From CAVPDG01 sp963702535 (lineage in GTDB: Bacteria; Chloroflexota; Anaerolineae; Anaerolineales; UBA4823): 64,000 bases of DNA. A model generated the notes under the pieces. It was not told the origin of the DNA and ran no database searches. It saw only the letters and a program-made list of their open reading frames with translations. Of the stretch, positions 47,316-56,234 are shown in pieces (position 1 is the first letter of the stretch; each line of letters begins with the position of its first letter). Both the position numbers and the translations under genes were made by a program. Location of the stretch: contig CAVPDG010000010.1 in NCBI GenBank assembly GCA_963702535.1, positions 1 through 64,000 on the forward strand, in the 5' to 3' direction.

Positions 47316-47862
47316 TCAGGCTACCCACACCCACAGCCACCACACAACCATCATCACGAAGCCAATAAGCACCCGGGCGAAGACAGAAAGCCCCCAGCCG
47401 GCAGCCATGCCGAACAGGGCGTTCCAGGCTTGCTTCAAATTCCTCGTCCGCCAGAGCTCCAACAAAAGAATACCCAATGGCGCCGCGATCAGCCCGCCGA
47501 ACGGCGGCAAAAGGATCGTCCCGATGATGCCCGCCACCAGCGCCACGCCGATGGTGAGCCAGGAAGCGCCCCCCTTGCGCGCCCCGGCTCCCATCAGCAG
47601 ATTGTCCACCGTGGTCCCCGCGATCATCAGCAGGGTGATCAGCACGAAGAAGAAGATCGCCCAGGCATTGAACCCGGTGACAATGCCATAGCCCAGGCTG
47701 GCGAGCCAGATGATCATGATCCCCGGAAAGATCGGCACGAACAGCCCAAACAAGCCGATCAGCATCACCAGTTGTGTGACGCCGAAGATAGAAACCCGCA
47801 GCCATTCCGGGTAATTTTCCATCCAGCGAGCTTCCGGCGAAGCCCCAAACCGGCTCCTTCAT
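47316..47862 (-). CDS. DUF456 family membrane protein
   Basis: Membrane protein with the DUF456 landmarks VPIFPGIMIIWLASLGYGIV, AWAIFFFVLITLLMIAGTTV and GILLLELWRTRNLKQAWNA. From ATG 47822 it is 168 residues. An upstream ATG at 47862 (MKEPVWG) could be the true start if one base changes near 47840, giving ASPEARW before MENYPEW; an ATG at 47862 also forms an ATGA overlap with serS. Function unknown; about four helices. Confidence 0.82.
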
Positions 47863-49137
47863 GCTCGCCGGGCGGATCACATCGATGCCGCCCATCCAGG
47901 GGTGCAGCACCTCCGGCACCACCACGCTGCCATCCGCCTGCTGGTAGTTTTCCAGCACACCGATCAGCGTGCGCGGCATGCCCAGTCCCGAGCCGTTCAG
48001 CGTGTGCACCAGGCGCACACGCCCGCCGTCCTGCGGGCGGTATTTCACGTTGGCCCGCCGCGCCTGGAAATCGGTCACGTTGGAGACCGAAGAGACCTCC
48101 AGCCACTCGCCGCAGCCCGGCGCCCACACCTCGAGATCACAGGTGATGGCAGAGCCAAAGCCGATATCGCCCGTGCAGAGCTGCTTCACCCGGTAGGTGA
48201 AGCCCAGCTCGGCGCAGGTTTGCTCGGCATCCGCCACCATCTTCTCGAAAGCGCCCGGCGAATCTTCCGGCTTGCAGTAGATATACATCTCCACCTTGTC
48301 GAACTGGTGCCCGCGCTTGATGCCGCGCACATCGCGCCCGGCGCTCATCTTCTCGCGCCGGAAGCAGGGCGTATAAGCCGTATAGTAGCGCGGCAGGTCA
48401 GCCTCCTCCAGGATATCGTCCATGTGCAAGCCCGTCAGCGGCACCTCGGCGGTGGGCACCATCCACAGGTCCTCTTCGTGATCCTTGTACAGGTTATCCT
48501 GGAACTTGGGCAGCTGCCCCGCCCCGAACAGCGTGGCGCTCTTCACCATGAACGGCGTGTATTTTTCGGTGTAGCCCTGGCGGATGTGCAAATCCAGCAT
48601 CCAGGAGATCAGCGCCCGCTGCAGGCGCGCCCCCGCCCCGCTGAGCACGTAGAAGCGCGAGCCGGTGATCTTCACGCCCTGCTCGAAATCGATGATCCCC
48701 AGCTCGGGACCCAGGTCCCAGTGCGCCTTGGGCTGGAAATCGAAGGCGCGCGGCTCGCCAACCGTCTTGATCACCACGTTATCGTTCTCGTCCTTGCCGG
48801 TGGGCGTGCGCGGGTCGGGGATGTTGGGGATGACCGCCGTAGCCTCGTCCAGGCGGCGCTCGATCCCCCGCAGCTCCTCATCCAGCGCGGCGATGCGCTC
48901 GCCGACCAGGCGCATCGCCTCGATCTTCGCCTGGCGCTCCGCTGCGTCCTGGCTGCGCCCGATCTCCTTGGAGACCTGGTTGCGCTCCGCCTTCAGGCTC
49001 TCCACCTGCTGGATCAGCTCGCGCCGCTCCCCGTCCAGCTCCAGCACAGCGTCCACCGGGGATGGGTCCATCTGGCGCCGCTGCATGGATTGGCGCACGA
49101 TTTCCGGCTGCTCGCGGATGAGATTGATATCGATCAT
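47860..49137 (-). CDS. serS: Seryl-tRNA synthetase
   Basis: Class II synthetase charging tRNA-Ser. N-terminal long coiled-coil arm (about 28-105) after MIDINLIREQPEIVRQSMQR. Catalytic core with motif 2 near YTAYTPCFRREKMSAGRDVR, KRGHQFDKVEMYIYCKPEDS, and motif 3 near LNGSGLGMPRTLIGVLENYQ, ending VLHPWMGGIDVIRPA. No in-frame stop exists at the expected end: the frame runs on through the DUF456 gene to 47287. A one-base error near 47860 would create a TGA overlapping the next ATG, so the end is approximate. Start 49137 is chosen by the conserved N terminus. Expression is controlled by the T-box leader upstream. Confidence 0.92.
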
Positions 49138-49154
49138 GGCTGCACCTCTTCTTC

Positions 49155-49424
49155 CAAAGAATTGAAAACGCCCCACACTCCTCGCAGGACGAGTGGGGCG
49201 CCCGTGGTGCCACCTGCATTCACCGTCCGCACTGCTGCAAAGACGGCCTTACCTTCGCGCTAACGGGCGAACCCGGACCCCCTTACGACGGCGTCCCTGC
49301 GGGGGCGGCGGACGGAGTGGATTTCATCTCAGCGGCGGTTGCCTCGCACCTTCCGGCAACTCTCTGCATACCGTATGAGCTTACTCGTCTCCGTGCATGC
49401 TATTGCATCTAGGATTTTTTGATT
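49155..49424 (-). promoter_or_regulatory. T-box riboswitch (serine) upstream of serS
   Basis: A tRNA-sensing leader. On the minus strand it opens with a stem I start containing GAGACGAGUA (49383-49392), a distal loop AGAGAGUUG-type segment, and a probable specifier codon UCC (Ser) at 49319-49321, followed by A. The conserved T-box GGUGGCACCACGG lies at 49203-49215. A G/C-rich terminator hairpin then follows (49168-49200), ending in U residues. Uncharged tRNA-Ser would favour the antiterminator and raise serS transcription. The element fills the gap between the lysS stop and serS. Confidence 0.88.
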
Positions 49425-49430
49425 GCGTGG

Positions 49431-49458
49431 ATTATACCTGAGGCAGGATACCTGTCAA
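49431..49458 (-). promoter_or_regulatory. Consensus promoter of T-box/serS
   Basis: TTGACA (49453-49458) and TATAAT (49431-49436), both perfect consensus, 16 bases apart, placed just after the lysS stop. The transcript would start near 49424, at the beginning of the T-box leader. Confidence 0.92.
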
Positions 49459-49461
49459 GCC

Positions 49462-50979
49462 TCACTCCCGCTCGCGCAAATGCGGGAAGAGGATCACCTC
49501 GCGAATATTGGCGCTGTCGGTGAAGAGCATCGTCAGGCGGTCGATCCCCATGCCAAACCCGCCCTGCGGCGGCATGCCGTAGCGCATCGCCCGCAGGTAG
49601 TCCTCATCCATGGGGTGGCGCTCCTCGTCCTCCGCATCGTAATCGCGGCCCATCTCCAGGAAGCGTGCTTCCTGGTCGAGCGGGTCGTTGAGCTCGGTGA
49701 AGGCGTTGCACAGCTCCATGCCCGCCATGAAGCCCTCGAAGCGCTCCACGGTCGTCGGGTCGCCCGGCTTGCTCTTCGCCAGCGGCGAGATATCGCGCGG
49801 GTAATCGTAGACGAACGTGGGCTGGATCAGGGTCGGCTCCAGGTAGTCCGAGAGCAAGGCGTCGATCAGCTTGCCGCGCGGCGCCCCGGGGTCGGGTTGC
49901 ATGCCGTGGGCGCGCATGGCGCCCGCCAGGCTCTCCGCCGTCGGATATTCCGTGATGTCGATGCCGCTCGTCTCCAGCACCCCCTGGCGCAGCTCCACCC
50001 GCTTCCACGGCGGCTCCAGGCTCATCTCCACGCCCTGGTAAGTCAGCGTACGCTTGCCCAGCACCTGGTCGGCGACGTAAGCGATCATTTGCTCGGTCAG
50101 CGCCATCACCTGCAGGTAATCGGCGTACGCCCAGTAGAACTCGAGCTGGGTGAACTCCGGGTTGTGCGTGCGGTCGACGCCCTCGTTGCGGAAATCGCGC
50201 CCGATCTCGTACACCCGCTCCAGGTTGCCCACCACCAGCCGCTTCAGGTACAGCTCGAAAGAGATGCGCAGGTACAGGTCTTGCTTGAGCTGGTTGTGGT
50301 GCGTGATGAAGGGTCGCGCCGCCGCGCCGCCGTAGAGCGGCTGCAGGATGGGCGTCTCCACTTCCAGGAAACCGCGCTCGTCCAGGAAGCTGCGCAAGCC
50401 CCGCACCACCGCCGCCCGCGTGCGGAAGATCTGGCGCACCTGCGGGTTGATCGCCAGGTCGGCGTAGCGCTGGCGGAAGCGCGTCTCGGCGTCGCTCAGC
50501 GTGGCATGGCGGACGACCTGCCCGTCCTGCATCTCATCCTTTGCCGCCGGCAGGGGCGTGATCGCCTTCGCCAGCATGCGGAAGACGCTCACCCGCAGCG
50601 TCGCCTCGCCGGTGCGGGTGCGGAACATCTCCCCCGACGCCTGGATGAAATCTCCCAGGTCGAACTGCCGGGTGAACAGGTCCAGCGCTTCCTCGCCCAC
50701 CTCGTTGGCGCGCAGGAAGAGCTGCACCCTCCCCTCCCCATCCTCGATGTGGGCGAAAGTGATCTTGCCCATCGGGCGCATCGAGCGCAGCCGCCCCGCC
50801 AGGGTGACGGAAACCGCCGCTCGAACCCCCTGCGCCTCGCTCTCTTCGAAGAGGCGGATCGCCTCCAGGCTGGTATGCGTGCGCTCGGCGCGCGTCGGGT
50901 AGGGCTCGTGCCCTTCCGCCCGCAATCCGTGCATCTTCTCCAGGCGAATTTGCTCTAAACTCGTATAGTCTGCCGGCAT
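49462..50979 (-). CDS. lysS: Lysyl-tRNA synthetase, class II
   Basis: An intact synthetase of about 505 residues. OB-fold anticodon-binding domain (VSVTLAGRLRSMRPMGKITF, FDLGDFIQASGEMFRT); class II motif 1 region RSFLDERGFLEVETPILQPL; motif 2 FRNEGVDRTHNPEFTQLEFY; motif 3 GFGMGIDRLTML. ATG 50979 is chosen; GGAGG lies about 15 bases before it and the longer frame overlaps the greA terminator. It lies between greA and the serS T-box, all on the minus strand. Confidence 0.95.
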   Translation of the reverse strand: MPADYTSLEQIRLEKMHGLRAEGHEPYPTRAERTHTSLEAIRLFEESEAQGVRAAVSVTLAGRLRSMRPMGKITFAHIEDGEGRVQLFLRANEVGEEALDLFTRQFDLGDFIQASGEMFRTRTGEATLRVSVFRMLAKAITPLPAAKDEMQDGQVVRHATLSDAETRFRQRYADLAINPQVRQIFRTRAAVVRGLRSFLDERGFLEVETPILQPLYGGAAARPFITHHNQLKQDLYLRISFELYLKRLVVGNLERVYEIGRDFRNEGVDRTHNPEFTQLEFYWAYADYLQVMALTEQMIAYVADQVLGKRTLTYQGVEMSLEPPWKRVELRQGVLETSGIDITEYPTAESLAGAMRAHGMQPDPGAPRGKLIDALLSDYLEPTLIQPTFVYDYPRDISPLAKSKPGDPTTVERFEGFMAGMELCNAFTELNDPLDQEARFLEMGRDYDAEDEERHPMDEDYLRAMRYGMPPQGGFGMGIDRLTMLFTDSANIREVILFPHLRERE

Positions 50980-51002
50980 GGCTTCTGCTTCTCCTCCGTT
51001 AA

Positions 51003-51039
51003 GAAAAAAGCCCCGCGCAAGGAATGCCTGCGCGGGGCT
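51003..51039 (-). terminator. Intrinsic terminator between greA and lysS
   Basis: Eleven-base perfect G/C-rich arms (51009-51019 and 51029-51039) followed on the minus strand by a run of T residues. It begins 19 bases after the greA stop and ends 24 bases before the lysS ATG, so lysS expression needs read-through, antitermination or a promoter inside this gap. Confidence 0.85.
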
Positions 51040-51057
51040 GATCATCTAGCCCCAAGA

Positions 51058-51519
51058 TCATCCCACCTTGACAACCCGCACGGTGAACGACCCGCCCGGC
51101 GCATCCACACGCACCACGTCGCCCGGGCGGCGGTCGAGCAGCGCCCGCCCCAGCGGCGACTCGTTGGAGATGCGCCCATTGCGCGGGTTTGCCTCCGCCG
51201 GTCCGACGATGGTGTAGACCTCCGGCTCGGCGCCCTCTTCCTCGATGGTTACAGTCGCGCCTAAAGTGACCAGGTCGGCGTGGTTCGTCGCCTCGATCAC
51301 CCTGGCGTTGGCAAGCAACATCTCCAGCTCCTGGATGCGCCCCTCAACGAAAGCCTGCTCGTTCTTGGCGGCTTCGTATTCGGCGTCCTCGATCAGCTCT
51401 CCGCCTTCCATTGCCTCATGCAAACGCTGGGCAACTTCCTGGCGCCTGACCGTGCGCAGGTATTCCAGCTCTTCCTGTAACTTCAGATAGCCCTCTCGGG
51501 TCAAAAATGAAGGGGGCAT
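51058..51519 (-). CDS. greA: Transcription elongation factor GreA
   Basis: An intact 153-residue Gre factor that stimulates RNA cleavage by backtracked RNA polymerase. N-terminal coiled coil starts FLTREGYLKLQEELEYLRTV; the acidic tip is in GELIEDAEYEAAKNEQAFVE. C-terminal FKBP-like domain includes VTIEEEGAEPEVYTIVGPAE, RISNESPLGRALLDRRPGDV and ends GSFTVRVVKVG. ATG 51519 fits the family start. Confidence 0.95.
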   Translation of the reverse strand: MPPSFLTREGYLKLQEELEYLRTVRRQEVAQRLHEAMEGGELIEDAEYEAAKNEQAFVEGRIQELEMLLANARVIEATNHADLVTLGATVTIEEEGAEPEVYTIVGPAEANPRNGRISNESPLGRALLDRRPGDVVRVDAPGGSFTVRVVKVG

Positions 51520-51631
51520 TGTCCCATCCTGCCTCAAATGATTGTATCGTTATGACCGGGCTTTTATTCTGTCCGATGAAAACGAGACGCGGCGCTGGGG
51601 AAAAACTTGCTTCCTGCTTCGCCGCACGCCG

Positions 51632-51660
51632 ATTTTAACACAAGTGTTTTCCTAGCGCAA
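51632..51660 (-). promoter_or_regulatory. Promoter of greA
   Basis: Minus-strand TTGCGC (51655-51660) and TAAAAT (51632-51637), spacing 17, with an extended -10 TGT just before TAAAAT. It lies about 110 bases upstream of the greA ATG. Confidence 0.65.
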
Positions 51661-51679
51661 GATTAGAACGCCTGTTCGC

Positions 51680-52432
51680 TCAGAGATTCTTGCGCTGCCA
51701 CAGGCGCGCGCCGCCTGCCTGGTGAGCGTATGCGCTCAGTTCTGCTCTCATCGTATCGAAATCCTGCCAAAATGTGCTGATCTGCGAGATGTAGGCTGCC
51801 ACTGCCCGGAGCCAGGCTTGCAAGCCAGCCTCGCTTAGCGCATACGTGTGCATGTTCCATGCCAAAGACGGCGCCAGGTGTGCCAACGCCTGCGCCTCGT
51901 TTCGGATGTAGGGATAATCGGCGTAATACCACAGCTCCCAGCCGGCATGCTGCGCTTTTTCGACGACAGCCCGGGTCAGGCGGTGATCCACATGCCCGCC
52001 TACGGTCAGCGGGCATACCAGCGCCGCAGCCTCCGGCAGCTCTTCCTGGAGCATCGCGCTCAGCCGGTCGACCAGCGGCTCCTCTTCCGCTTTTAGCTCT
52101 CCAAAGATATCGGATTCGGAGGCATACAAAGCCTGCCGGCTCACCTCTCCGCGCCGGTAGATGCAATCGGGCACGTTCAGGTGCCGGTAATCCGCCTCCA
52201 GCGCGGCGCACGCGGCGCTGTCTTCCTGGCGGCGCAGCGCAACAGCGTCTGCCCCGGTCTCCCAGCGGGCGTGCAGGGATTGGGCAAACGGCGAGAGCGC
52301 CCCGGGAGGCGGGTCGCCGGCGCACAGCGTCCAGATGCTCACGCGTTGCCCGGCGCGGCGCTGCTCCCAAACCAGCCCCCCGCAGGAGAGCGCCACATCA
52401 TCCAGGTGAGGCGAGAAATAGATCCATTCCAT
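51680..52432 (-). CDS. PIG-L family deacetylase
   Basis: An intact 250-residue zinc-dependent N-deacetylase-like protein (LmbE/PIG-L). Metal motif YFSPHLDDVALSCGG (PHxDD) at residues 8-12 and the second motif GGHVDHRLTRAV (HxxH). Relatives deacetylate GlcNAc-linked small molecules such as mycothiol or bacillithiol precursors. No pathway partner is adjacent, so the substrate is open. It lies upstream of greA on the same strand but with the greA promoter between. Confidence 0.9.
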   Translation of the reverse strand: MEWIYFSPHLDDVALSCGGLVWEQRRAGQRVSIWTLCAGDPPPGALSPFAQSLHARWETGADAVALRRQEDSAACAALEADYRHLNVPDCIYRRGEVSRQALYASESDIFGELKAEEEPLVDRLSAMLQEELPEAAALVCPLTVGGHVDHRLTRAVVEKAQHAGWELWYYADYPYIRNEAQALAHLAPSLAWNMHTYALSEAGLQAWLRAVAAYISQISTFWQDFDTMRAELSAYAHQAGGARLWQRKNL

Positions 52433-52534
52433 GCGCTATTTTTACCATAAATCTAGACAAACATGTGATTTCTTCAATTGTACTTGCCACGAGTGGCGCC
52501 TGGTGTTATCATCTAGCCTCGTAAAGGATGATCC

Positions 52535-52975
52535 ATGCCGTCCAACCCGAATTCACGCAGGCAGATTCGCCTTGTCTTAATCTCGATTGTCCTTGCCACA
52601 ATCCCCTGCTACTGTCTCGGGTTATTTGCAGCCAGCCTGGCGCCCGATCGCGGCTTATCGCTCACCGGCACGCCAACCAGCACCGTGACCACCACCCCCA
52701 CGCTCACCATGACCCTCTTCCCGAGCCTGACCCTCTCCGCCAGCGCCCCTGCCGCAACCGGCACACCCACGCTGTCAGCCACACCCACGCTCACGCCAAC
52801 GCCGACCCAAACGGCTATCGCCTCGCCCACCGCTTCCCCCTCGCCCACCTACACAGCCTCGGTCACACCGCAGCCCAGCAGCACGCCCACCCCAACATCG
52901 CCGCCTGCGGATACGGCAACCCCAACGAACACCGAGCAGCCGCCAGACGAGAACTCCGGCACACCCTCCCCTTAA
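52535..52975 (+). CDS. Thr/Pro/Ser-rich secreted or anchored protein
   Basis: A 146-residue protein: basic start (MPSNPNSRRQIR), one hydrophobic segment (LVLISIVLATIPCYCLGLFA), and an exported low-complexity tail of Thr, Pro and Ser (TPTLSATPTLTPTPTQTAIA). No folded domain. It resembles the linkers of the window's lipoproteins. Function unknown; possibly a cell-surface stalk. Confidence 0.65.
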   Translation: MPSNPNSRRQIRLVLISIVLATIPCYCLGLFAASLAPDRGLSLTGTPTSTVTTTPTLTMTLFPSLTLSASAPAATGTPTLSATPTLTPTPTQTAIASPTASPSPTYTASVTPQPSSTPTPTSPPADTATPTNTEQPPDENSGTPSP

Positions 52976-53008
52976 TGGGCTATCCATTCCATCGGAATAT
53001 TAATCTAA

Positions 53009-54067
53009 ATGGTTGAAATCCTCCCCTTCCTTAAAAGTCTGACCACAACACCGGGTCTCTCCGGCTACGAAGCTCCCATCCGCCTGCAGCTTGAGTCTGC
53101 CTGGCGTCCCCTGACCGATGAGATGACCGTCAGCCGCCTGGGCAGCCTGCACGCCATCAAGCGCGGCAGCGGAGCCGAGCCGCGCAAGCGCCTGCTGGTC
53201 ACCGCCCACATGGATATCATCGGGCTGATGGTCACCGGCATCGTGGATGGCTTTCTACGCCTGACAGAGGTCGGCGGTCTGGATCACCGCGTGCTGCCCG
53301 GGCAGCTTGTCACCGTTCATGGAAGAAAAGACATACCCGGATTGGTGGTCCAACCGCCCGCCCACCTGCTCCCGCCGGATAACCAGTCCGGTCCGGTAAA
53401 ATTGGGCAACCTGCTGGTGGATACCGGTCTGCTGCCGGCTGAGGTCTCCCGGCTGGTCAGACCGGGCGACCTGATCTCTTTTGCGCAGCCGCCGGTTGAA
53501 ATGCAAAACGGGACGCTGGCAAGCCGCTACCTCGACAACCGCGCCTCGCTGGCTGCGCTTACCGAGTGCTTGAGCGCCCTGCAGGGCAGGGAGCTGAAGT
53601 GGGACCTTTGGGCGGCGGCGACCACCCAGGAGGAAGAGACCTATGCCGGCGCTTACACCTCAGCCTTCCTCTCCCGTCCCGACCTGGCAGTCGTCATCGA
53701 CGTGACCTTTGCCACCAGCCCGGGCAGCCCCAGCCACCGCACCTTCCCCATGGGGAAAGGTCCCACCCTGGGGTATGGTCCAAACATCCAGCCCGCCCTG
53801 CACAAAGCCTTCAAAGACCTGGCAGATCAGCTTGAGATCCCATATAAGGTAGAAATTATGCCACCCCGTTCCGGGACTGAAGCCTACGCCGTGCAGGTCT
53901 CCGCCGAAGGCATACCGACGATGGCGCTGGGCATCCCGCTGCGCTACATGCACACCCCGGTGGAAATCGTCTCGCTCAAAGATATCACCCGAACCGGACG
54001 CCTGGTCGCCGAGTTCGCTGCCAGCCTGGATGAGCACAGCCTTGAAGCGCTCTCTTTCAAAGATTGA
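53009..54067 (+). CDS. M42 family metallopeptidase, paralogue 1
   Basis: An intact 352-residue aminopeptidase of the TET/glutamyl-aminopeptidase family, dinuclear zinc. Ligand region VTAHMDIIGLMV (His, Asp); SRYLDNRASLAALTECL (Asp bridging the metals); AATTQEEETYAG (Glu-Glu); VVIDVTFA; and YMHTPVEIVSLKD at the end (His). TSGLSGYE-like start (TTPGLSGYEAPIRLQLESAW). M42 enzymes form dodecameric tetrahedra that trim peptides. First of three in tandem, four bases before the second. Confidence 0.92.
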   Translation: MVEILPFLKSLTTTPGLSGYEAPIRLQLESAWRPLTDEMTVSRLGSLHAIKRGSGAEPRKRLLVTAHMDIIGLMVTGIVDGFLRLTEVGGLDHRVLPGQLVTVHGRKDIPGLVVQPPAHLLPPDNQSGPVKLGNLLVDTGLLPAEVSRLVRPGDLISFAQPPVEMQNGTLASRYLDNRASLAALTECLSALQGRELKWDLWAAATTQEEETYAGAYTSAFLSRPDLAVVIDVTFATSPGSPSHRTFPMGKGPTLGYGPNIQPALHKAFKDLADQLEIPYKVEIMPPRSGTEAYAVQVSAEGIPTMALGIPLRYMHTPVEIVSLKDITRTGRLVAEFAASLDEHSLEALSFKD

Positions 54068-54070
54068 TGA

Positions 54071-55172
54071 ATGGATAGTGACGGTATGACACCTGCGCAA
54101 GACAAGAAACTCGGGGCGCCTGCCATCAGAACCGCGCAGCTCCGCCTCCTGGAAAAATTGTGTAACGCCTGTGCAGTCTCCGGCGACGAAGGCGAGGTGC
54201 GCAAGCTCGTCCTGGAAGAAGTGCGCCCCCATGTCGACGAAGTGTCGGTAGACGCATTAGGCAATGTCCTTGCCCGAAAAGCGGGCACGGGCGACCAGCG
54301 GCTGAAAGTCATGCTCGCCGCCCACATGGACGAGGTCGGCTTCGTTCTGGTCTCGGATGAGGAGGATGGCTATTTCCGCTTCGATAACGTGGGCGGCATC
54401 GACGTGCGCCAGTTGCCCGGCAAGCCGGTGAGGATCGGCGGCGAGCATGTCTACGGCGTCATCGGCGCCAAGCCCATCCACCTGACAACCGAAGACGAGC
54501 GCAGCCATAGTATTTCCCAGGATAGCCTGCGCATCGATACCGGTCCAGGTAACACCCGGGTTAAAGTAGGCGACCGGGCGACCTTCGCCACGAGCTTCGC
54601 CCGCATCGGACCCAGCATGCATCGCCAAAGCCCTGGATGACCGCCTGGGCGTCGCCACGCTGATCGAGCTGGTGAAACACGCCCCCGCCCACATCGACCT
54701 GCAGGCTGCCTTCACGGTGCAGGAGGAGGTCGGGTTGCGCGGCGCCCAGGTGGCAGCCTATGCCTTCGATCCGGACGTCGCCATCGTGCTGGATAGCACG
54801 CCCGCTAACGATTTGCCCGCCTGGGATGGGGCGGAGAACACGCGCTATAACACCCGGCTGGGTGCAGGTCCGGCAATCTACATCGCCGACGGCGCCACCC
54901 TCTCAGACCCGCGCCTGGTGCGCCTCTTCATGGAAACTGCGGAGCAGGTGGGGCTGCCATACCAGATCCGCCAGCCCGGCGGCGGCGGCACAGACGCCGG
55001 CGCCATCCACAAGCAGCGCGCCGGCATCCCCAGCATCTCGGTTTCGGTGCCCGGGCGTTACGCCCACACCGCCGCCTCGATCGCCCGCATCGCCGACTGG
55101 GAGAACACGCTCGCCCTGGTCTATCACGTGCTGCAGCGCATCACTCCGCAGCTGCTCGCAGCAGAACGCTAA
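54071..55172 (+). CDS. M42 family metallopeptidase, paralogue 2 (frameshifted)
   Basis: A protein of about 366 residues. LCNACAVSGDEGEVRKLVLE start; LAAHMDEVGFVLVSDEEDGY (His, Asp ligands); one frame change near 54627; then ALDDRLGVATLIELVKHAP (Asp), AAFTVQEEVGLRGAQVAAYA (Glu-Glu), VAIVLDSTPA, GGGGTDAGAIHKQRAGIPSI, and VPGRYAHTAASIA (His). All M42 metal ligands are present once the frame is repaired. The adjacent intact paralogues suggest the break is a sequencing error. ATG 54071 follows the first paralogue by 3 bases; ATG 54086 is an alternative. Confidence 0.88.
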
Positions 55173-55247
55173 CCGGTCGCTCAGCGGTCAACATCCGCCT
55201 GGATGAGCGGCGCCAACCACTTGCCAGAACCTATTGCAGGAGATTTT

Positions 55248-56234
55248 ATGAAATCTTTGATCCAAAAACTCGTCGAGACCACCGGTCCTTCCGGTTACGA
55301 ATTGCAGATCCGTGACGTCATCCGCGCCGAGATCGCGCCTTTTGCCGATGAAATCCGGGTGGATGCCCTGGGAAACCTGATCGCCCGCAAGGGACAGGCA
55401 GGCAAGAAGATCATGCTGGCTGCCCACATGGACGAGATCGGCGTAATCGTCACGCATATCGACGAGAAAGGGTTTGCCCGTTTTACCAACCTGGGCGGGG
55501 TGAGGGCAAGTCATCTGCCCGGCAGCCGCGTGCGCTTTTTGAACGGCGCCCGCGGCGTGATCGGACAGGAGCGGGAGATCGAGAACGGGTCATCGCCAGC
55601 GATGGAGCAGATGTTCATCGACCTGGGTACCGACCGGCAAAACTGTCCCGTGCGCCTGGCGGATGTAGCCGCTTTTGACCGCCCCTTTGCCGACTTTGGA
55701 GATCGCCTGGTCTCGAAGGCGATGGACGACCGCATCGGCGTCGCAGTGCTGATAGAGACCCTGAGGCGCATCCAGCAGCCGGCGCATACCCTGTACTTCG
55801 TCTTCAGCGTGCAGGAGGAAGTGGGCATTCGCGGCGCAGCTACCGCGGCTTATGGGTTGAATCCCGATCTCGGCATCGCTATCGATGTCACCGACACCGG
55901 CGACACTCCGAAGGGGATCAAGATGGACGTGGCGCTTGGCAAGGGTCCGGCGATCAAAGTGCGCGATTCCGGGATGCTCACCGATCCGCGCCTGGTCGAC
56001 TGGATGGTTAGCACGGCAAGCAAAGCGCAGATCCCTTACCAGCTGGAAATCCTGGAGCGCGGCACCACCGATGCACGCGCCATCCAGCTCTCCCGCGAGG
56101 GCGTGCCAGCCGGGTGCATATCGATCCCCTGTCGCTACATCCATTCGCCATCTGAGATGGTGGATTATTCCGACGTCGAAAATGCAGTCAATTTGCTGGT
56201 AGAGCTGTTGAGGGACCCCATCGAAATCCAATGA
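55248..56234 (+). CDS. M42 family metallopeptidase, paralogue 3
   Basis: An intact protein of about 328 residues. LVETTGPSGYELQIRDVIRA start; LAAHMDEIGVIVTHIDEKGF; SKAMDDRIGVAVLIETLRRI; FVFSVQEEVGIRGAATAAYG; LGIAIDVTDTGDT; RGTTDARAIQLSREGVPAGC; and IPCRYIHSPSEMVDYSD. All metal ligands and the catalytic Glu are in place. ATG 55248 has GGAG 5-6 bases upstream; an earlier in-frame ATG at 55203 lacks one. The stop overlaps the next gene as ATGA. Confidence 0.93.
   Translation: MKSLIQKLVETTGPSGYELQIRDVIRAEIAPFADEIRVDALGNLIARKGQAGKKIMLAAHMDEIGVIVTHIDEKGFARFTNLGGVRASHLPGSRVRFLNGARGVIGQEREIENGSSPAMEQMFIDLGTDRQNCPVRLADVAAFDRPFADFGDRLVSKAMDDRIGVAVLIETLRRIQQPAHTLYFVFSVQEEVGIRGAATAAYGLNPDLGIAIDVTDTGDTPKGIKMDVALGKGPAIKVRDSGMLTDPRLVDWMVSTASKAQIPYQLEILERGTTDARAIQLSREGVPAGCISIPCRYIHSPSEMVDYSDVENAVNLLVELLRDPIEIQ

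Noticed and set aside
47902..49263. Plus-strand open frame (453 codons) opposite serS, and similar ones opposite lysS (49423-50958) and the sulfatase (15049-16377)
   Set aside because: Antisense frames produced by GC-rich codon bias; the opposite strand encodes well-known enzymes with intact motifs.
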